From: Pantoea sp. 18069
Lineage (GTDB): Bacteria; Pseudomonadota; Gammaproteobacteria; Burkholderiales; Burkholderiaceae_C
Length of the DNA: 64,000 nucleotides
NCBI RefSeq assembly: GCF_902706035.1
Contig: NZ_CACSJA010000012.1
Location: forward strand, 62,001 to 126,000
Direction of reading: 5' to 3'
The notes below the pieces were generated by a model. That model ran no database searches and was not told the DNA's origin. It worked only from the letters and a program-made list of their open reading frames with translations. Both the position numbers and the translations under genes were made by a program. Numbering within the stretch: the first letter of the stretch is position 1; the number at the start of each line of letters is the position of its first letter. Positions 36,138 to 46,917 of this stretch are shown one piece after another.

Positions 36138-36968
36138 ATGAATCCTGGAAAAATCGGACGGCAAGGAAGTTCATACTGGGGCTGGGGGCTCGCAGCCTGT
36201 CTGGGCCTGGTGCTGCTCACCGGCTGTGCGGGCGGCCCGCGCGGCGGCCAAGGCGGCGCGCATGCCGACTTCGTCACGCCTTCCGATGAATCCGAAACCC
36301 GCCGCCGTGCACGCATACGCATGGAGCTGGCGGCGAGTTATTTCCAGCTCGGCAGGACCGAAGTCGCGCTGGACGAAATCAAGCAGTCGCTGGCAACCGA
36401 TCCCAGCTATGCCGAAGCCCACCAGCTGCGCGGCCTGATCTACATGCAGCTCGGCGATGCCGTGCTGGCCGAGGACGGCTTTCGCCGGGCGCTGACGCTT
36501 GCGCCGCGCGATGCGAACGTGCTGCACAACTATGGCTGGCTGCTGTGCCAGCAAAAGCGCTATGCCGAAGCCGACCGGCTGTTCGACGATGCGCTCGAGC
36601 AACCGCGCTACCAGGCCAAGGCCAAGACCTGGATGGCCAAGGGGCTGTGCCTGCACAGCGCGGGCCAGCTCAAGGCGTCCGAGGAGGCTCTGTTCAAGGC
36701 CTATGAAATGGACGCGGGCAATCCGGTTGTCGCCTACAACCTGGCCAACGTGCTGTATGTTCAGGGAGATGTGACGCGTGCCCGGTTCTATATCCGCCGG
36801 CTGAACAACAGCGAGCAGGCCAATGCCGAGTCGCTGTGGCTGGGCATCAAGGTGGAGCGTGCGCAGGGGGACCAGCTGGCGATGGCGCAGCTGGCCGGCC
36901 CGCTGGGCAGGCGTTATCCGGAATCGCGCGAGTGGTTGGCCTATCAACGGGGTGCATTCAATGAGTGA
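36138..36968 (+). CDS. pilW: Type IV pilus biogenesis lipoprotein PilW/PilF (TPR)
   Basis: 276 residues. Lipoprotein signal to Cys30 (LLTGCAG). Tetratricopeptide repeats fill the rest: ASYFQLGRTEVALDEIKQSL, then AEAHQLRGLIYMQLGDAVLA and NVLHNYGWLLCQQKRYAEAD. It is the pilotin-like factor for secretin PilQ assembly; in this genome context it is always placed before rodZ and ispG. Stop overlaps the next start by 8 bases. Confidence 0.93.
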   Translation: MNPGKIGRQGSSYWGWGLAACLGLVLLTGCAGGPRGGQGGAHADFVTPSDESETRRRARIRMELAASYFQLGRTEVALDEIKQSLATDPSYAEAHQLRGLIYMQLGDAVLAEDGFRRALTLAPRDANVLHNYGWLLCQQKRYAEADRLFDDALEQPRYQAKAKTWMAKGLCLHSAGQLKASEEALFKAYEMDAGNPVVAYNLANVLYVQGDVTRARFYIRRLNNSEQANAESLWLGIKVERAQGDQLAMAQLAGPLGRRYPESREWLAYQRGAFNE

Positions 36969-37935
36969 GAGAGAGTTGCAGATGTCCGGTGTTTTGGAGA
37001 CGCAACAGGGCGAGGCGGCAGCGCGGGTGAGCGCGGGCCAGCAGCTGCGCCGCGCGCGCGAAGCCGCGGGGCTGCATGTGGCGGCGCTCGCGGGCGCGCT
37101 CAAGGTGCCCGTGCACAAGCTCGAGGCCCTCGAGGCCGACGATTACGCGGCCTTCCCCGATACCGTGTTCATGCGGGCCCTGGCTTCGAGCATCTGCCGC
37201 AGCCTGGGCCTGGATGCGCAGCCGGTGCTCGACCAGTTGCCCCGCAGCGCGCCCAAGGGCTTCGACGCGCAGCGCACGCATTTGAACGCACCGATCAAGG
37301 AGCGCGCGGGCAAGAGCGGTGGCGGCATGGCGGCCAGCAACAGCGGGGTGTCGCGCAAGGCCATAGGCGCGGTGGTCGTGCTGCTGATCGGTGCCGCGGC
37401 CGTCTATTTCCTGCCCAGCGGCTTTCTCGACCGCGACGACAGCGGCGAAAGCACGCCGGCCATGCTGAGCCAGCCGGCGGATATGGGGGCGACCGATGCC
37501 GCGGCAGCCGCTGCCGCCGCTGTCGGCATGCCCGCGCCCGATACGCCTGCCGCAGCAGCGCTGCCGGCCGAACCCGCAGACATGCCGGCTGCTGCGGCTG
37601 CTCCCGCGGCCGAAACGCCAGCGCCCGCAGCCGAGGCCGCGGGCACGCCTGCGGCAGTCGCGTCCGCGCCATCGGCGCCGGTCGCGTCGCCGGGGCAGGC
37701 GATGCTGGTGTTCGGCGCCACGGCGCCCTCCTGGATCCAGGTCAAGGACACGCGCGGCACGGTGGTGCTGCAGAAGAATCTGACTGCCGGCGAGTCGGCG
37801 CAGGTCGCCGCGGCCCTGCCGGTGCAGGTGGTCGTCGGCCGTGTCGACGTGACCACGCTGCAGGTGCAGGGCCAGGCCTTCGACCTCGCGGCGGTGTCCC
37901 GCGACAACGTAGCACGGTTTGAGGTGAAACAGTGA
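36961..37935 (+). CDS. rodZ: RodZ-like HTH/DUF4115 membrane protein
   Basis: 324 residues from [11 protein letters not shown]. Xre-type HTH ([20 protein letters not shown], residues about 25-85), one membrane segment ([20 protein letters not shown]), a Pro/Ala-rich periplasmic linker and a C-terminal DUF4115 domain. RodZ links MreB to the cell-wall elongation complex. The stop overlaps the GTG start of ispG. Confidence 0.9.
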   Translation: MSERELQMSGVLETQQGEAAARVSAGQQLRRAREAAGLHVAALAGALKVPVHKLEALEADDYAAFPDTVFMRALASSICRSLGLDAQPVLDQLPRSAPKGFDAQRTHLNAPIKERAGKSGGGMAASNSGVSRKAIGAVVVLLIGAAAVYFLPSGFLDRDDSGESTPAMLSQPADMGATDAAAAAAAAVGMPAPDTPAAAALPAEPADMPAAAAAPAAETPAPAAEAAGTPAAVASAPSAPVASPGQAMLVFGATAPSWIQVKDTRGTVVLQKNLTAGESAQVAAALPVQVVVGRVDVTTLQVQGQAFDLAAVSRDNVARFEVKQ

Positions 37936-39200
37936 ACAGCAAAGAACAGGTGGCGATCCTGATGTCCGCGCCCGCCGCGCGGCGCTCGCGCCAGGCCCGC
38001 GTGGTCTGGGGGGACCGCGTCGTGACGGTCGGTGGCGATGCGCCGGTGCGCATCCAGTCGATGACCAATACCGACACGGTCGACGCGATCGAAACCGCGA
38101 TCCAGGTCCGTGAACTGGCCCAGGCCGGCTCGGAGATGGTGCGCATCACCGTGAACACGCCCGAGGCGGCCGCGGCCGTGCCCTATATCCGCGAGCAGCT
38201 CGACCGCATGGGCGAGAACGTGCCGCTGGTCGGCGACTTCCACTACAACGGCCACCGCCTGCTGACCGACTACCCGGAATGCGCGAAGGCGCTGTCCAAG
38301 TACCGCATCAACCCCGGCAACGTCGGCAAGGGCGACAAGCGCGACAAGCAGTTCGGTCAGATGATCGAGGCCGCGGCGCGCTATGACAAGGCGGTGCGCA
38401 TAGGCGTCAACTGGGGCAGCCTCGACCAGGAGCTGCTCGCCAGCCTGATGGACGAGAACAGCCGCCGCGCCCAGCCCTGGGACCCGCGCCAGGTGATGTA
38501 CGAAGCGCTGATCACCTCGGCCATCGACTCGGCGCGCCTGGCCGAAAGCATGGGCCTCGCCGGCGACCAGGTGATTCTGTCGTGCAAGGTCAGCGGTGTG
38601 CAGGACCTGATCTCGGTCTACCGCGAACTCTCGCAGCGCTGCAACTACGCGCTGCACCTGGGCCTGACCGAAGCCGGCATGGGCACCAAGGGCACGGTGG
38701 CCTCGGCGGCCGCGCTGTCGGTACTGCTGCAAGAAGGCATTGGCGATACCATTCGCGTGTCGCTCACGCCCCAGCCGGGCGAAGCGCGCACCCAGGAAGT
38801 GGTGGTCGCCGCGGAAATCCTGCAGTCCTTGGGGCTGCGCATGTTCGTGCCCAGCGTCACGGCCTGCCCGGGGTGCGGGCGCACCACCAGCACCACGTTC
38901 CAGGAACTGGCCAAGCGCATCGATGACCATCTGCGCGCGCAGATGCCGGTCTGGCGCCTGAGCTATCCGGGCGTCGAAGCCATGCGCGTGGCCGTCATGG
39001 GTTGCATCGTCAACGGTCCGGGCGAAAGCAAGCACGCCGACATCGGCATCAGCCTGCCGGGCAACGGCGAGGCACCGGCCGCGCCGGTGTTCATCGATGG
39101 CGAAAAGGCCTTGACACTGCGCGGTGACAACATCGCCGAGGAATTCCACGCGCTGGTCGACAACTACGTACGCCGCCGCTACGGCGCCCCATCGCCGTAG
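37932..39200 (+). CDS. ispG: (E)-4-hydroxy-3-methylbut-2-enyl-diphosphate synthase
   Basis: 422 residues from a GTG overlapping the previous stop (GTGA). [4Fe-4S] ligands lie in CPGCGRTT and [16 protein letters not shown]; the N-terminal barrel begins [19 protein letters not shown]. It catalyses the penultimate step of the MEP isoprenoid route. The length is that of the beta/alpha-proteobacterial form with an insertion relative to E. coli (372). Confidence 0.97.
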   Translation: MNSKEQVAILMSAPAARRSRQARVVWGDRVVTVGGDAPVRIQSMTNTDTVDAIETAIQVRELAQAGSEMVRITVNTPEAAAAVPYIREQLDRMGENVPLVGDFHYNGHRLLTDYPECAKALSKYRINPGNVGKGDKRDKQFGQMIEAAARYDKAVRIGVNWGSLDQELLASLMDENSRRAQPWDPRQVMYEALITSAIDSARLAESMGLAGDQVILSCKVSGVQDLISVYRELSQRCNYALHLGLTEAGMGTKGTVASAAALSVLLQEGIGDTIRVSLTPQPGEARTQEVVVAAEILQSLGLRMFVPSVTACPGCGRTTSTTFQELAKRIDDHLRAQMPVWRLSYPGVEAMRVAVMGCIVNGPGESKHADIGISLPGNGEAPAAPVFIDGEKALTLRGDNIAEEFHALVDNYVRRRYGAPSP

Positions 39201-39268
39201 CCAGGCCGGCGCCCGACACGCTGCGTGGTTTGCGCAGCGCCTGAATCTTGATCTCACCCATTTTTGCC

Positions 39269-40591
39269 GTGACCACTGAAACCAAAAACTCTCCCAAGCC
39301 GGGAAAGATTGTTGCCGTCAAAGGCATGAACGATATCCTGCCCCCCGATTCCGCGCGCTGGGAATGGCTGGAGGACAAGGTGCGCAGCCTGATGCAGCGC
39401 TATGCCTACCGCAACATCCGCACGCCCATCGTCGAGCCCACGCCGCTGTTCGTGCGCGGCCTGGGCGAAGTCACCGACATCGTCGAGAAGGAAATGTATT
39501 CCTTCGAGGACCGGCTCAACGGCGAGCAGCTCACGCTGCGCCCCGAAGCCACGGCCGGCGTGGTGCGCGCGGTCGTCGAAAGCAATCTGCTGTATGACGG
39601 CGGCAAGCGCCTGTACTACATGGGCCCGATGTTCCGCCACGAGCGCCCGCAGCGCGGCCGCTACCGCCAGTTCCACCAGATCGGCGCCGAGGCCCTGGGT
39701 TTTCACGGCCCCGAACTCGACGCCGAACTGATCCTGCTGGCCGACGCGCTCTGGAAGGAACTGGGCCTGCAGCAGGTGCGCCTGGAACTCAACAGCCTGG
39801 GCCAGCCCGAGGAGCGCCGCGCGCACCGCGCGGCGCTGATCGCCTACCTGGAGCAGCACCAGGACCTGCTGGACGAAGACGCCAGGCGGCGCCTCTACAG
39901 CAATCCGCTGCGCATTCTCGACACCAAGAACCCGGCCATGCAGGCCATGGTCCAGGCCGCGCCGCGGCTGCTGGATTTCCTGGGCGAAGCCTCGCTGGCC
40001 CACCTGAACGCGGTCACTGCCATCCTCGACGCCAACGGCGTGGTCTGGAGCATCAACCCGCGCCTGGTGCGCGGCATGGACTACTACAACCTCACGGTGT
40101 TCGAGTTCATCACCGACCAGCTCGGCTCGCAGGGCACGATCTGCGCGGGCGGCCGCTATGACGACCTGATCGCGCAGATCGGCGGCAAGGCCGCGCCGGC
40201 CGTGGGCTGGGCGCTGGGCGTGGAACGCGTGCTCGAGCTGATCAAGGAAGCCGGCCTGGCAACCGCCACGCCCGTGCCCGATGCCTATGCGGTGGTGCCC
40301 GATGCGGCCTCGCTGCCCCAGGTCAGCCAGGTGCTCCAGGCGCTGCGCGGCGCCGGTGTCAGCGTGCAGCTGCACAGCCCGTCGGGCGCTGCCGAAGGCA
40401 TGGGCAGCATGAAGTCGCAGTTCAAGAAAGCCGATGCGAGCGGCGCGCGCTTTGCGCTGGTGTTCGGCGCGGACGAGCTCGCGCAGGGCGTGGTTACGGT
40501 CAAATCGCTGCGCGACGGCAGCGGCGCCCAGACCACGCAATCCCTCAGCGCCGTGGCGCAGTGGGCGACCCTTCTACAATCGACAGACTAA
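39269..40591 (+). CDS. hisS: Histidyl-tRNA synthetase
   Basis: 440 residues from a GTG ([13 protein letters not shown]); TTG at 39248 is an alternative and no clear ribosome site decides. Class II motifs: motif 2 in [19 protein letters not shown], histidine A box [12 protein letters not shown], motif 3 in [15 protein letters not shown], then an anticodon-binding domain. Classic position between ispG and yfgM. Confidence 0.96.
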   Translation: MTTETKNSPKPGKIVAVKGMNDILPPDSARWEWLEDKVRSLMQRYAYRNIRTPIVEPTPLFVRGLGEVTDIVEKEMYSFEDRLNGEQLTLRPEATAGVVRAVVESNLLYDGGKRLYYMGPMFRHERPQRGRYRQFHQIGAEALGFHGPELDAELILLADALWKELGLQQVRLELNSLGQPEERRAHRAALIAYLEQHQDLLDEDARRRLYSNPLRILDTKNPAMQAMVQAAPRLLDFLGEASLAHLNAVTAILDANGVVWSINPRLVRGMDYYNLTVFEFITDQLGSQGTICAGGRYDDLIAQIGGKAAPAVGWALGVERVLELIKEAGLATATPVPDAYAVVPDAASLPQVSQVLQALRGAGVSVQLHSPSGAAEGMGSMKSQFKKADASGARFALVFGADELAQGVVTVKSLRDGSGAQTTQSLSAVAQWATLLQSTD

Positions 40592-40608
40592 AAACACCCA
40601 GCATAGCC

Positions 40609-41283
40609 ATGGCCCAACATTTCGATCTTGAAGAACAAGAGCAACTTGACCAGCTCAAGCATTTCTGGAACAAATGGGGCACCCCGATCACGGGTGCCCT
40701 GATTGTCGTGTTCGGCAGCTTCGCAGCCTGGAATGGCTACCAATACTGGCAGGCCCGCCAGGCCACGCAGGCGGCGGCGCTCGCCGACGCGGTGACGCAG
40801 GCCGTCGAAGGCCAGCAGCTCGACCGCATCGGCCAGGCCCTGACCGATCTGAAGAGCGGCTACGCCAGCACCCATCAGGCCGCGCAGTCGGGCCTGCTGG
40901 CCGCGAAGGCATATGCCGATGCGGGCCAGTGGGACCAGGCCAGGGACGCGCTGGCCTGGGTGGCCGACAAGGGCAGCGACAACGGCCTGCAGTCGCTCGC
41001 GCGCCTGCGCCTGGCCGCGGTGCTGCTCGAGCAAAAGCAGCCCGATGCCGCGCTGCAGCAGCTGTCGGCCGCGTTCCCCGCAGAGTTCACGGCCGTGGCC
41101 GCTGACCGCCGTGGCGACGCCTATGCGCTGCAGGACAAGAAGGCCGAAGCCGTGGCCGAATACGAAAAAGCCTACAAGGCGTTCGACAGCCAGGTCGACT
41201 ACCGCCGTCTGGTCGAATTCAAGCTCAATGCGCTGGGCGTGCAAGTCCAGGCCCAGGCCAGCCCAACGGAAGCCAAACTATGA
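40609..41283 (+). CDS. yfgM: YfgM-family membrane-anchored TPR protein
   Basis: 224 residues. A cytoplasmic head (EEQEQLDQLKHFWNKWG), one membrane segment (PITGALIVVFGSFAAWNGY) and a periplasmic TPR domain. E. coli YfgM associates with SecYEG/PpiD and periplasmic chaperones. Stop overlaps the bamB start (ATGA). Confidence 0.9.
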   Translation: MAQHFDLEEQEQLDQLKHFWNKWGTPITGALIVVFGSFAAWNGYQYWQARQATQAAALADAVTQAVEGQQLDRIGQALTDLKSGYASTHQAAQSGLLAAKAYADAGQWDQARDALAWVADKGSDNGLQSLARLRLAAVLLEQKQPDAALQQLSAAFPAEFTAVAADRRGDAYALQDKKAEAVAEYEKAYKAFDSQVDYRRLVEFKLNALGVQVQAQASPTEAKL

Positions 41284-42422
41284 CCCGCAGCCTGCCAACG
41301 CGCCTGGTGCGCAGCCTCTGTACCCTGGGCCTGATCGTGAGCCTGGGTGGCTGCGCCTTCTGGAACTCCAGCAAGGTCAAACCCGCGGATCTGGGCCCCA
41401 ACGTGGCCCTGCTGCCGGTGCAGAAAGCCTGGACGGCTAAAATCGCGCCCCTTGGTCAGTTGCCGCTGGTGCCGCATGTGCACGGCGCGACCGTGGTCCT
41501 GGCAAGCATCGACGGCAGCCTGCAGGCGCTGGACGCCAGCTCGGGCGCCTCGCTGTGGCAGGCCAAGGTGGGCCAGCCGCTGACGGCCGGCGTGGGCGGC
41601 AACGAACGCCTGCAGGCCGTGGTCACGCGCGCCAATGAAGTGGTGGTGCTCGAGCAGGGCCGCGAAGTCTGGCGCAAGCGCCTGCCCGCGGCGTCCTACA
41701 CGCCGCCGCTGGTCGCCGGTGGCCGCGTGTTCGTGCTGTCTGCCGACCGTGCGCTCACGGCCTTCGACGCCGAGGACGGACGCCAGCTGTGGGTCCAGCA
41801 GCGCACCGGCGAATCGCTGGTGCTGCGCCAGGCGGGGGTGCTCACAGCCGTGGGCGACACGCTGCTGGCGGGCCTGTCGGGCCGGCTCGTGGGCCTGAAC
41901 CCCGACAACGGCGCGGTGCTCTGGGAGGCCGCGCTGGCCAGCCCGCGCGGCACCAACGATGTCGAGCGCCTGGTCGATCTGGTGGGCCCGATGAGCCGCG
42001 AAGGGGGGCAGCTGTGCGCGCGCACCTTCCAGGCCTCGGTGGCCTGCGTGGACGCGGGCAGTGCCCGCCTGCAATGGGCCCAGCCGGCCCGGGGCGCGCA
42101 AGGCGTGGGCGGTGACGCCGAGCGCATTGTCGGCTCCGAAGGCAATGGAACAGTGATCGCATGGCGGCGTGCCGATGGCAGCCGCCTGTGGTCAACGGAT
42201 CGCCTGCAACTGCGCAAGCTGACAGCTCCTTTGCTGTTGGGGCGCTCGGTGGTGGTGGGCGATGACGATGGTCTGGTTCATTTGTTGTCCAAAGAGGACG
42301 GTTCCCCGCTGAACCGCCTGACAACCGATGACTCCGGGATTGCTGCAGCACCGGTGGTGGCAGCGGATACGCTGGTGGTCGTGACGCGCAATGGTGGCGT
42401 GTACGGCTTCCGGCCGGATTGA
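41280..42422 (+). CDS. bamB: Outer membrane assembly lipoprotein BamB
   Basis: 380 residues. Lipoprotein signal to Cys25 (SLGGCAF). PQQ-like beta-propeller repeats ([52 protein letters not shown]). Part of the BAM complex that inserts beta-barrel proteins. Coupled to yfgM upstream; der starts 13 bases after its stop. Confidence 0.94.
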   Translation: MTRSLPTRLVRSLCTLGLIVSLGGCAFWNSSKVKPADLGPNVALLPVQKAWTAKIAPLGQLPLVPHVHGATVVLASIDGSLQALDASSGASLWQAKVGQPLTAGVGGNERLQAVVTRANEVVVLEQGREVWRKRLPAASYTPPLVAGGRVFVLSADRALTAFDAEDGRQLWVQQRTGESLVLRQAGVLTAVGDTLLAGLSGRLVGLNPDNGAVLWEAALASPRGTNDVERLVDLVGPMSREGGQLCARTFQASVACVDAGSARLQWAQPARGAQGVGGDAERIVGSEGNGTVIAWRRADGSRLWSTDRLQLRKLTAPLLLGRSVVVGDDDGLVHLLSKEDGSPLNRLTTDDSGIAAAPVVAADTLVVVTRNGGVYGFRPD

Positions 42423-42435
42423 TAGGTATTCTGGG

Positions 42436-43779
42436 ATGAAGCCAGTTATTGCCCTTGTAGGGCGCCCGAATGTGGGCAAATCGACGCTGTTCAATCGGCT
42501 TACAAAGTCGAGAGATGCGATCGTCGCCGACTTTGCCGGGTTGACGCGGGACCGTCATTACGGCCAGGGCAAGCAGGGCAAGTACGAGTACATCGTGATT
42601 GACACCGGCGGCTTCGAACCCGATGCATCCAGCGGCATTTTCAAGGAGATGGCCAAGCAGACGCAGCAGGCCGTGGCCGAAGCCGACGTGGTCATTTTCG
42701 TGGTCGACGCGCGGGCCGGCGTGTCGGCGCAGGACCATGACATCGCCAAGTACCTGCGCCGGCTGGGCAAGCCCTGCCTGCTGATCGCCAACAAGGCTGA
42801 AGGCATGCTCGAAGGCGTGCAGCTCACCGAGTTCTACGAACTCGGCCTGGGCACGGTGCACCCGGTGTCGGCGGCCCACGGCCAGGGCATGCGCGGCCTG
42901 GTCGAGCTCGCGCTCGAGCCGCTGCAACTGCCCGATCCCGAAGAGGACGCGCTGGAAGACGGCGAGCTCGGCCCGATCAAGCTGGCCGTCGCCGGCCGGC
43001 CCAATGCGGGCAAGTCGACGCTGATCAACACCTGGCTGGGTGAAGAGCGCCTTGTCGCGTTCGACATGCCGGGCACCACGCGCGACGCGATTTCCGTGCC
43101 GTTCGAGCGCAATGGCCAGAAGTTCGAGCTGATCGACACCGCCGGCCTGCGCCGCAAGGGCAAGGTGTTCGAAGCCATCGAGAAGTTCTCCGTGGTCAAG
43201 ACGCTGCAGGCCATCGAATCGGCCAATGTCGTGCTGCTGCTGATCGACGCCACGCAGGGCGTGACCGAGCAGGACTCGCACATCGCGGGCTTCATCCTGG
43301 AGAGCGGCCGCGCCGTGGTGCTGGCCGTGAACAAATGGGATGCGGTCGACGAGTACCAGCGCGAGCTGCTGCAGCGCTCGATCGAGTCGCGCCTGTCGTT
43401 CCTCAAGTTCGCGTCCATGCACTTCATCTCGGCGCGCAAGCGCCAGGGCCTGGGCCCGGTCTGGGCGTCGATTGCCCAGGCGCACAAGGCCGCGACCTGC
43501 AAGATGTCCACGCCCGTGCTCACGCGCCTGCTGCTCGAGGCCGTGCAGTTCCAGGCGCCCAAGCGCGCGGGCATGTTCCGGCCGAAGATGCGTTACGCCC
43601 ACCAGGGCGGCATGAACCCGCCGGTGATCATCGTGCACGGCAATTCGCTCGAGCATGTGACGGATGTGTACAAGCGCTTCCTCGAAGGGCGCTTCCGCAA
43701 GGAGTTCAACCTCGTGGGCACGCCGCTGCGCATCGAGATGAAAACCTCGCACAATCCTTATTCCGATAAGGACAAATAA
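42436..43779 (+). CDS. der: Ribosome-associated GTPase Der (EngA)
   Basis: 447 residues. Two GTPase domains in tandem: first P-loop GRPNVGKST with DTGGF, second P-loop GRPNAGKST with [14 protein letters not shown] of domain 2 is present. The first domain has NKAE. A C-terminal KH-like domain follows. Required for 50S subunit assembly. Confidence 0.97.
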   Translation: MKPVIALVGRPNVGKSTLFNRLTKSRDAIVADFAGLTRDRHYGQGKQGKYEYIVIDTGGFEPDASSGIFKEMAKQTQQAVAEADVVIFVVDARAGVSAQDHDIAKYLRRLGKPCLLIANKAEGMLEGVQLTEFYELGLGTVHPVSAAHGQGMRGLVELALEPLQLPDPEEDALEDGELGPIKLAVAGRPNAGKSTLINTWLGEERLVAFDMPGTTRDAISVPFERNGQKFELIDTAGLRRKGKVFEAIEKFSVVKTLQAIESANVVLLLIDATQGVTEQDSHIAGFILESGRAVVLAVNKWDAVDEYQRELLQRSIESRLSFLKFASMHFISARKRQGLGPVWASIAQAHKAATCKMSTPVLTRLLLEAVQFQAPKRAGMFRPKMRYAHQGGMNPPVIIVHGNSLEHVTDVYKRFLEGRFRKEFNLVGTPLRIEMKTSHNPYSDKDK

Positions 43780-43825
43780 TCCCCGCAAGGCCTTGACGAA
43801 TGTGGCCCCCACGTTCGCCCACTGC

Positions 43826-43889
43826 GTGTGGCTCACTGCCCCCCGAGGGGGCCTCTTTTGCCTTGGGGCGGCCCGGCGGCAAAAGACCC
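43826..43889 (+). repeat. Diverged copy of the dispersed intergenic repeat
   Basis: GGCTCACTGCCCCCCGAGGG and CTTGGGGCGGCCCGGCGGC resemble the CCCCTGAG and GGGGCGGCCC blocks of the three clear copies but are rearranged. It lies between der and hfq, 3' of der, in the same orientation. Assignment to the family is tentative. Confidence 0.4.
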
Positions 43890-43974
43890 CGGTGCACCCC
43901 GGTGATCCGTAACACTCAAGGCACTGTGGTAAGGTGTCGGTTTACAACAACACTCCTTGAACACGGAGAATATC

Positions 43975-44232
43975 GTGAGCAATAAAGGCCAACTCCTCCA
44001 AGACCCGTTTCTCAATGCGCTGCGTCGCGAGCATGTTCCGGTGTCCATTTATTTGGTCAACGGCATCAAGCTTCAAGGCCAGATTGAGTCTTTTGACCAG
44101 TACGTTGTGCTCTTGCGCAATACCGTCACCCAAATGGTGTACAAGCACGCCATTTCCACCATTGTTCCCGGCCGTGCCGTGAACTTCTCCACGGCCGAAA
44201 CCGCTGTGGACAACGAAGCCGCTGGCACTTGA
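43975..44232 (+). CDS. hfq: RNA chaperone Hfq
   Basis: 85 residues from GTG ([16 protein letters not shown]), chosen because CGGAGA lies upstream and the head matches Hfq exactly. Sm1 motif [19 protein letters not shown] and Sm2 motif [12 protein letters not shown] with the YKHA RNA-binding loop are intact. The hexameric ring pairs small RNAs with mRNAs. Followed by hflX, the conserved hfq-hflX-hflKC order. Confidence 0.97.
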   Translation: MSNKGQLLQDPFLNALRREHVPVSIYLVNGIKLQGQIESFDQYVVLLRNTVTQMVYKHAISTIVPGRAVNFSTAETAVDNEAAGT

Positions 44233-44292
44233 GATTGCACCACCCAGTCTTTTTCCTTGCGTCCGGGAGTCGCACGCCGACGGGGAGCCTGC

Positions 44293-45456
44293 ATGGGCTC
44301 TCCTGATACTCCCAACGGCCCCGCCACGCCGGTCCTTCTGGTCGGTGTGGATTTCGGGCTTCCCCATTTTGATGCCGAACTCGAAGAGCTCGGCCTGCTC
44401 GCCGAAACCGCAGGCCTCAAGCCTGTGGCGCGCCTGTCCTGCAAGCGCAAGGTGCCCGATGCGGCGCTGTTTGTCGGCAGCGGCAAGGCCGACGAGATCC
44501 GCATGCTCGCGCAGATGCATGGCGCGCAGGAAGTGCTGTTCGACCAGGCCCTGAGCCCGGCCCAGCAGCGCAACCTCGAGCGCCATCTGGACATGCCGGT
44601 CACTGACCGCACCTTGCTGATTCTCGAGATTTTTGGCCAGCGCGCGCGCAGCCATGAAGGCAAGCTCCAGGTGGAGCTTGCGCGCCTGCAATACCTGAGC
44701 ACACGCCTCGTGCGCCGCTGGTCCCATCTGGAGCGCCAGCGCGGCGGTATCGGCGGGCGCGGCGGCCCGGGTGAAACCCAGATCGAGCTCGACCGCCGAA
44801 TGATCGACAAGTCGATCAAGAGCACGCGCGAGCGGCTTGCCAAGGTCAAGAAGCAGCGCGCCACGCAGCGCCGCCAGCGCGAGCGCCGGGACGTGTTCAA
44901 CGTGTCGCTGGTCGGCTACACCAATGCCGGCAAGTCGACGCTGTTCAATGCGCTGGTCAAGGCCGGCGCCTATGCGGCCGATCAGCTGTTCGCGACGCTC
45001 GACACGACAACGCGCCAGTTGTATTTGAGCGATGCGCGCCAATCTGTATCCTTGTCGGATACGGTGGGCTTCATCCGTGATCTGCCACACGGCCTGGTCG
45101 ATGCGTTCCAGGCCACGCTGCAGGAGGCCGTCGATGCCGATCTGCTGCTGCATGTGGTCGATGCCTCGAATCCCGCGTTTCCCGAGCAGATCGCCGAAGT
45201 GCAGAAAGTGCTTGCCGAAATCGGTGCCGACGCAATTCCCCAGTTGCTGATTTTCAACAAGCTCGATGCCGTGCCCGCCGGGCAGCGCCCGGCGCTGCTG
45301 CAGGACACGTACGAGTGGGACGGTCAACCCGTGCCGCGGCTGTTCGTCAGCGCACGCTCGGCTGAAGGCTTGACTGCATTGCGCCAGTCGCTCACCGAGA
45401 GCGTTCTGGCAGCGAAGGGGGCGGATAAGATCCCCGAAATACCCGCTGATTTATGA
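44293..45456 (+). CDS. hflX: Ribosome-splitting GTPase HflX
   Basis: 387 residues from MGSPDTPNGPATP, with GGGGAG 5 bases upstream. N-terminal HflX domain (FVGSGKADEIRMLAQ), Gly-rich linker GGIGGRGGPGETQIELDRR, then the G domain with P-loop GYTNAGKST, DTVGFIRDLPH and NKLD. It dissociates stalled 70S ribosomes under stress. Confidence 0.95.
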   Translation: MGSPDTPNGPATPVLLVGVDFGLPHFDAELEELGLLAETAGLKPVARLSCKRKVPDAALFVGSGKADEIRMLAQMHGAQEVLFDQALSPAQQRNLERHLDMPVTDRTLLILEIFGQRARSHEGKLQVELARLQYLSTRLVRRWSHLERQRGGIGGRGGPGETQIELDRRMIDKSIKSTRERLAKVKKQRATQRRQRERRDVFNVSLVGYTNAGKSTLFNALVKAGAYAADQLFATLDTTTRQLYLSDARQSVSLSDTVGFIRDLPHGLVDAFQATLQEAVDADLLLHVVDASNPAFPEQIAEVQKVLAEIGADAIPQLLIFNKLDAVPAGQRPALLQDTYEWDGQPVPRLFVSARSAEGLTALRQSLTESVLAAKGADKIPEIPADL

Positions 45457-45585
45457 GGCGCCAAGCCCTGTTTGGGCAAAATGCCGAAGGGATCCCTGTC
45501 TTTTTGCAAAATACTTGAGACTTTTCGCATGAATTTTTCACACCGAGCGTCCCGTTGGGCGCTGCTGCCCACGCGCCTCCGGGGG

Positions 45586-46908
45586 ATGTTCAACCTGAAC
45601 GATCCTCGCTGGGGGCGGGGCGATGACAAGGACACGGAAGGCGCGGGGCAAGGCCCCCGGCCCGACGGCGACCGGCCGATTCCGCCGCCGGCGAATGGAC
45701 GTGACCGCAGACCGCAAGGTCAGGGGCAGGGTACTCCCCCCGATCTGGATGAACTCTGGGGTGAGCTCAACCGCAAGCTGGCGGGACTGTTCCGCGGCAA
45801 GAACGGTGGCAATGGACAGCCGCCCGGTGGCAATGGCCCAGGCCTGCCCGAGATGAAGAATGCGGGCGCGGGCATAGGCGTGATCGCCGGCGTGGCCGTG
45901 CTGATCTGGCTGGGCACGGGCTTCTTCATCGTGCAGGAAGGCCAGCAGGCCGTGATCACCCAGTTCGGCAAGTACCAAAGTACGGTCAACGCGGGTTTCA
46001 ACTGGCGCCTGCCCTATCCTGTCCAGCGCCATGAACTGGTGACCGTGACGCAGATCCGCTCGGCCGATGTCGGCCGCGACAACGTGATCAAGAGCACGGG
46101 ACTGCGTGAGTCGGCGATGCTGACCCGCGACGAGAACATCGTCGAGATCAAGTTCGCCGTGCAGTACCGCCTCAACGATGCGCGTGCCTGGCTGTTCGAG
46201 AGCAAGAACCCGGCCGAGGCCGTGGTCCAGGCGGCCGAAACCTCGGTGCGTGAAGTGGTCGGCAAGATGTCCATGGATGCAGCGATGCAGGATGAGCGCG
46301 ACCAGATCGCGCCGCGCGTGCGCGATCTGATGCAGATCATTCTCGACCGCTACAAGGTGGGCGTTGAAGTCGTCGGCATCAATCTGCAGCAAAGCGGTGT
46401 GCGTCCGCCCGAGCAGGTGCAGGCATCGTTCGATGATGTGCTCAAGGCCGTGCAGGAGCGCGAGCGCGCGAAGAACGAAGCCCAGGCCTATGCGAACGAC
46501 GTCGTGCCGCGCGCGGTCGGTGTCGCCTCGCGCATGCAGGAGGAAGCTGCGGGTTACAAGGAACGCATCGTGGCCCAGGCCCAGGGTGACGGTCAGCGCT
46601 TCAACTCGCTGCTGGCCGAGTACCAGAAGGCGCCCCAGGTCACGCGTGACCGGCTGTATCTCGAGAGCATGCAGCAGATCTACGGCAACGTGACCAAGGT
46701 GCTGATTGATTCGAGCAAGGGCTCGAACCTGCTGTACCTGCCGCTGGACAAGATCATGCAGGCCACGGGCCAAGGGGCTTCGACCGATGCCTCCGCAGCG
46801 GGTGCCGCTGGCGCCCCGGCCGCAGGCACGTTGACCGTGCCTTCCTCCACCTCGAATGATGCCCGTGCGCGCGACCTCAATCGCGCCCGCGAGCGCGATG
46901 TCCGCTAG
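45586..46908 (+). CDS. hflK: FtsH protease modulator HflK
   Basis: 440 residues from MFNLNDPRWGRGDD, the usual HflK opening; an ATG 57 bases upstream (45529) would add 19 residues and cannot be excluded. A Gly/Pro-rich head with PPDLDELWGELNRKLAGLF, one membrane segment (GVIAGVAVLIWLGTGFFIV), then the SPFH/Band 7 domain. With HflC it forms the cage that surrounds FtsH in the inner membrane. Confidence 0.94.
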   Translation: MFNLNDPRWGRGDDKDTEGAGQGPRPDGDRPIPPPANGRDRRPQGQGQGTPPDLDELWGELNRKLAGLFRGKNGGNGQPPGGNGPGLPEMKNAGAGIGVIAGVAVLIWLGTGFFIVQEGQQAVITQFGKYQSTVNAGFNWRLPYPVQRHELVTVTQIRSADVGRDNVIKSTGLRESAMLTRDENIVEIKFAVQYRLNDARAWLFESKNPAEAVVQAAETSVREVVGKMSMDAAMQDERDQIAPRVRDLMQIILDRYKVGVEVVGINLQQSGVRPPEQVQASFDDVLKAVQERERAKNEAQAYANDVVPRAVGVASRMQEEAAGYKERIVAQAQGDGQRFNSLLAEYQKAPQVTRDRLYLESMQQIYGNVTKVLIDSSKGSNLLYLPLDKIMQATGQGASTDASAAGAAGAPAAGTLTVPSSTSNDARARDLNRARERDVR

Positions 46909-46917
46909 GAGATTCTT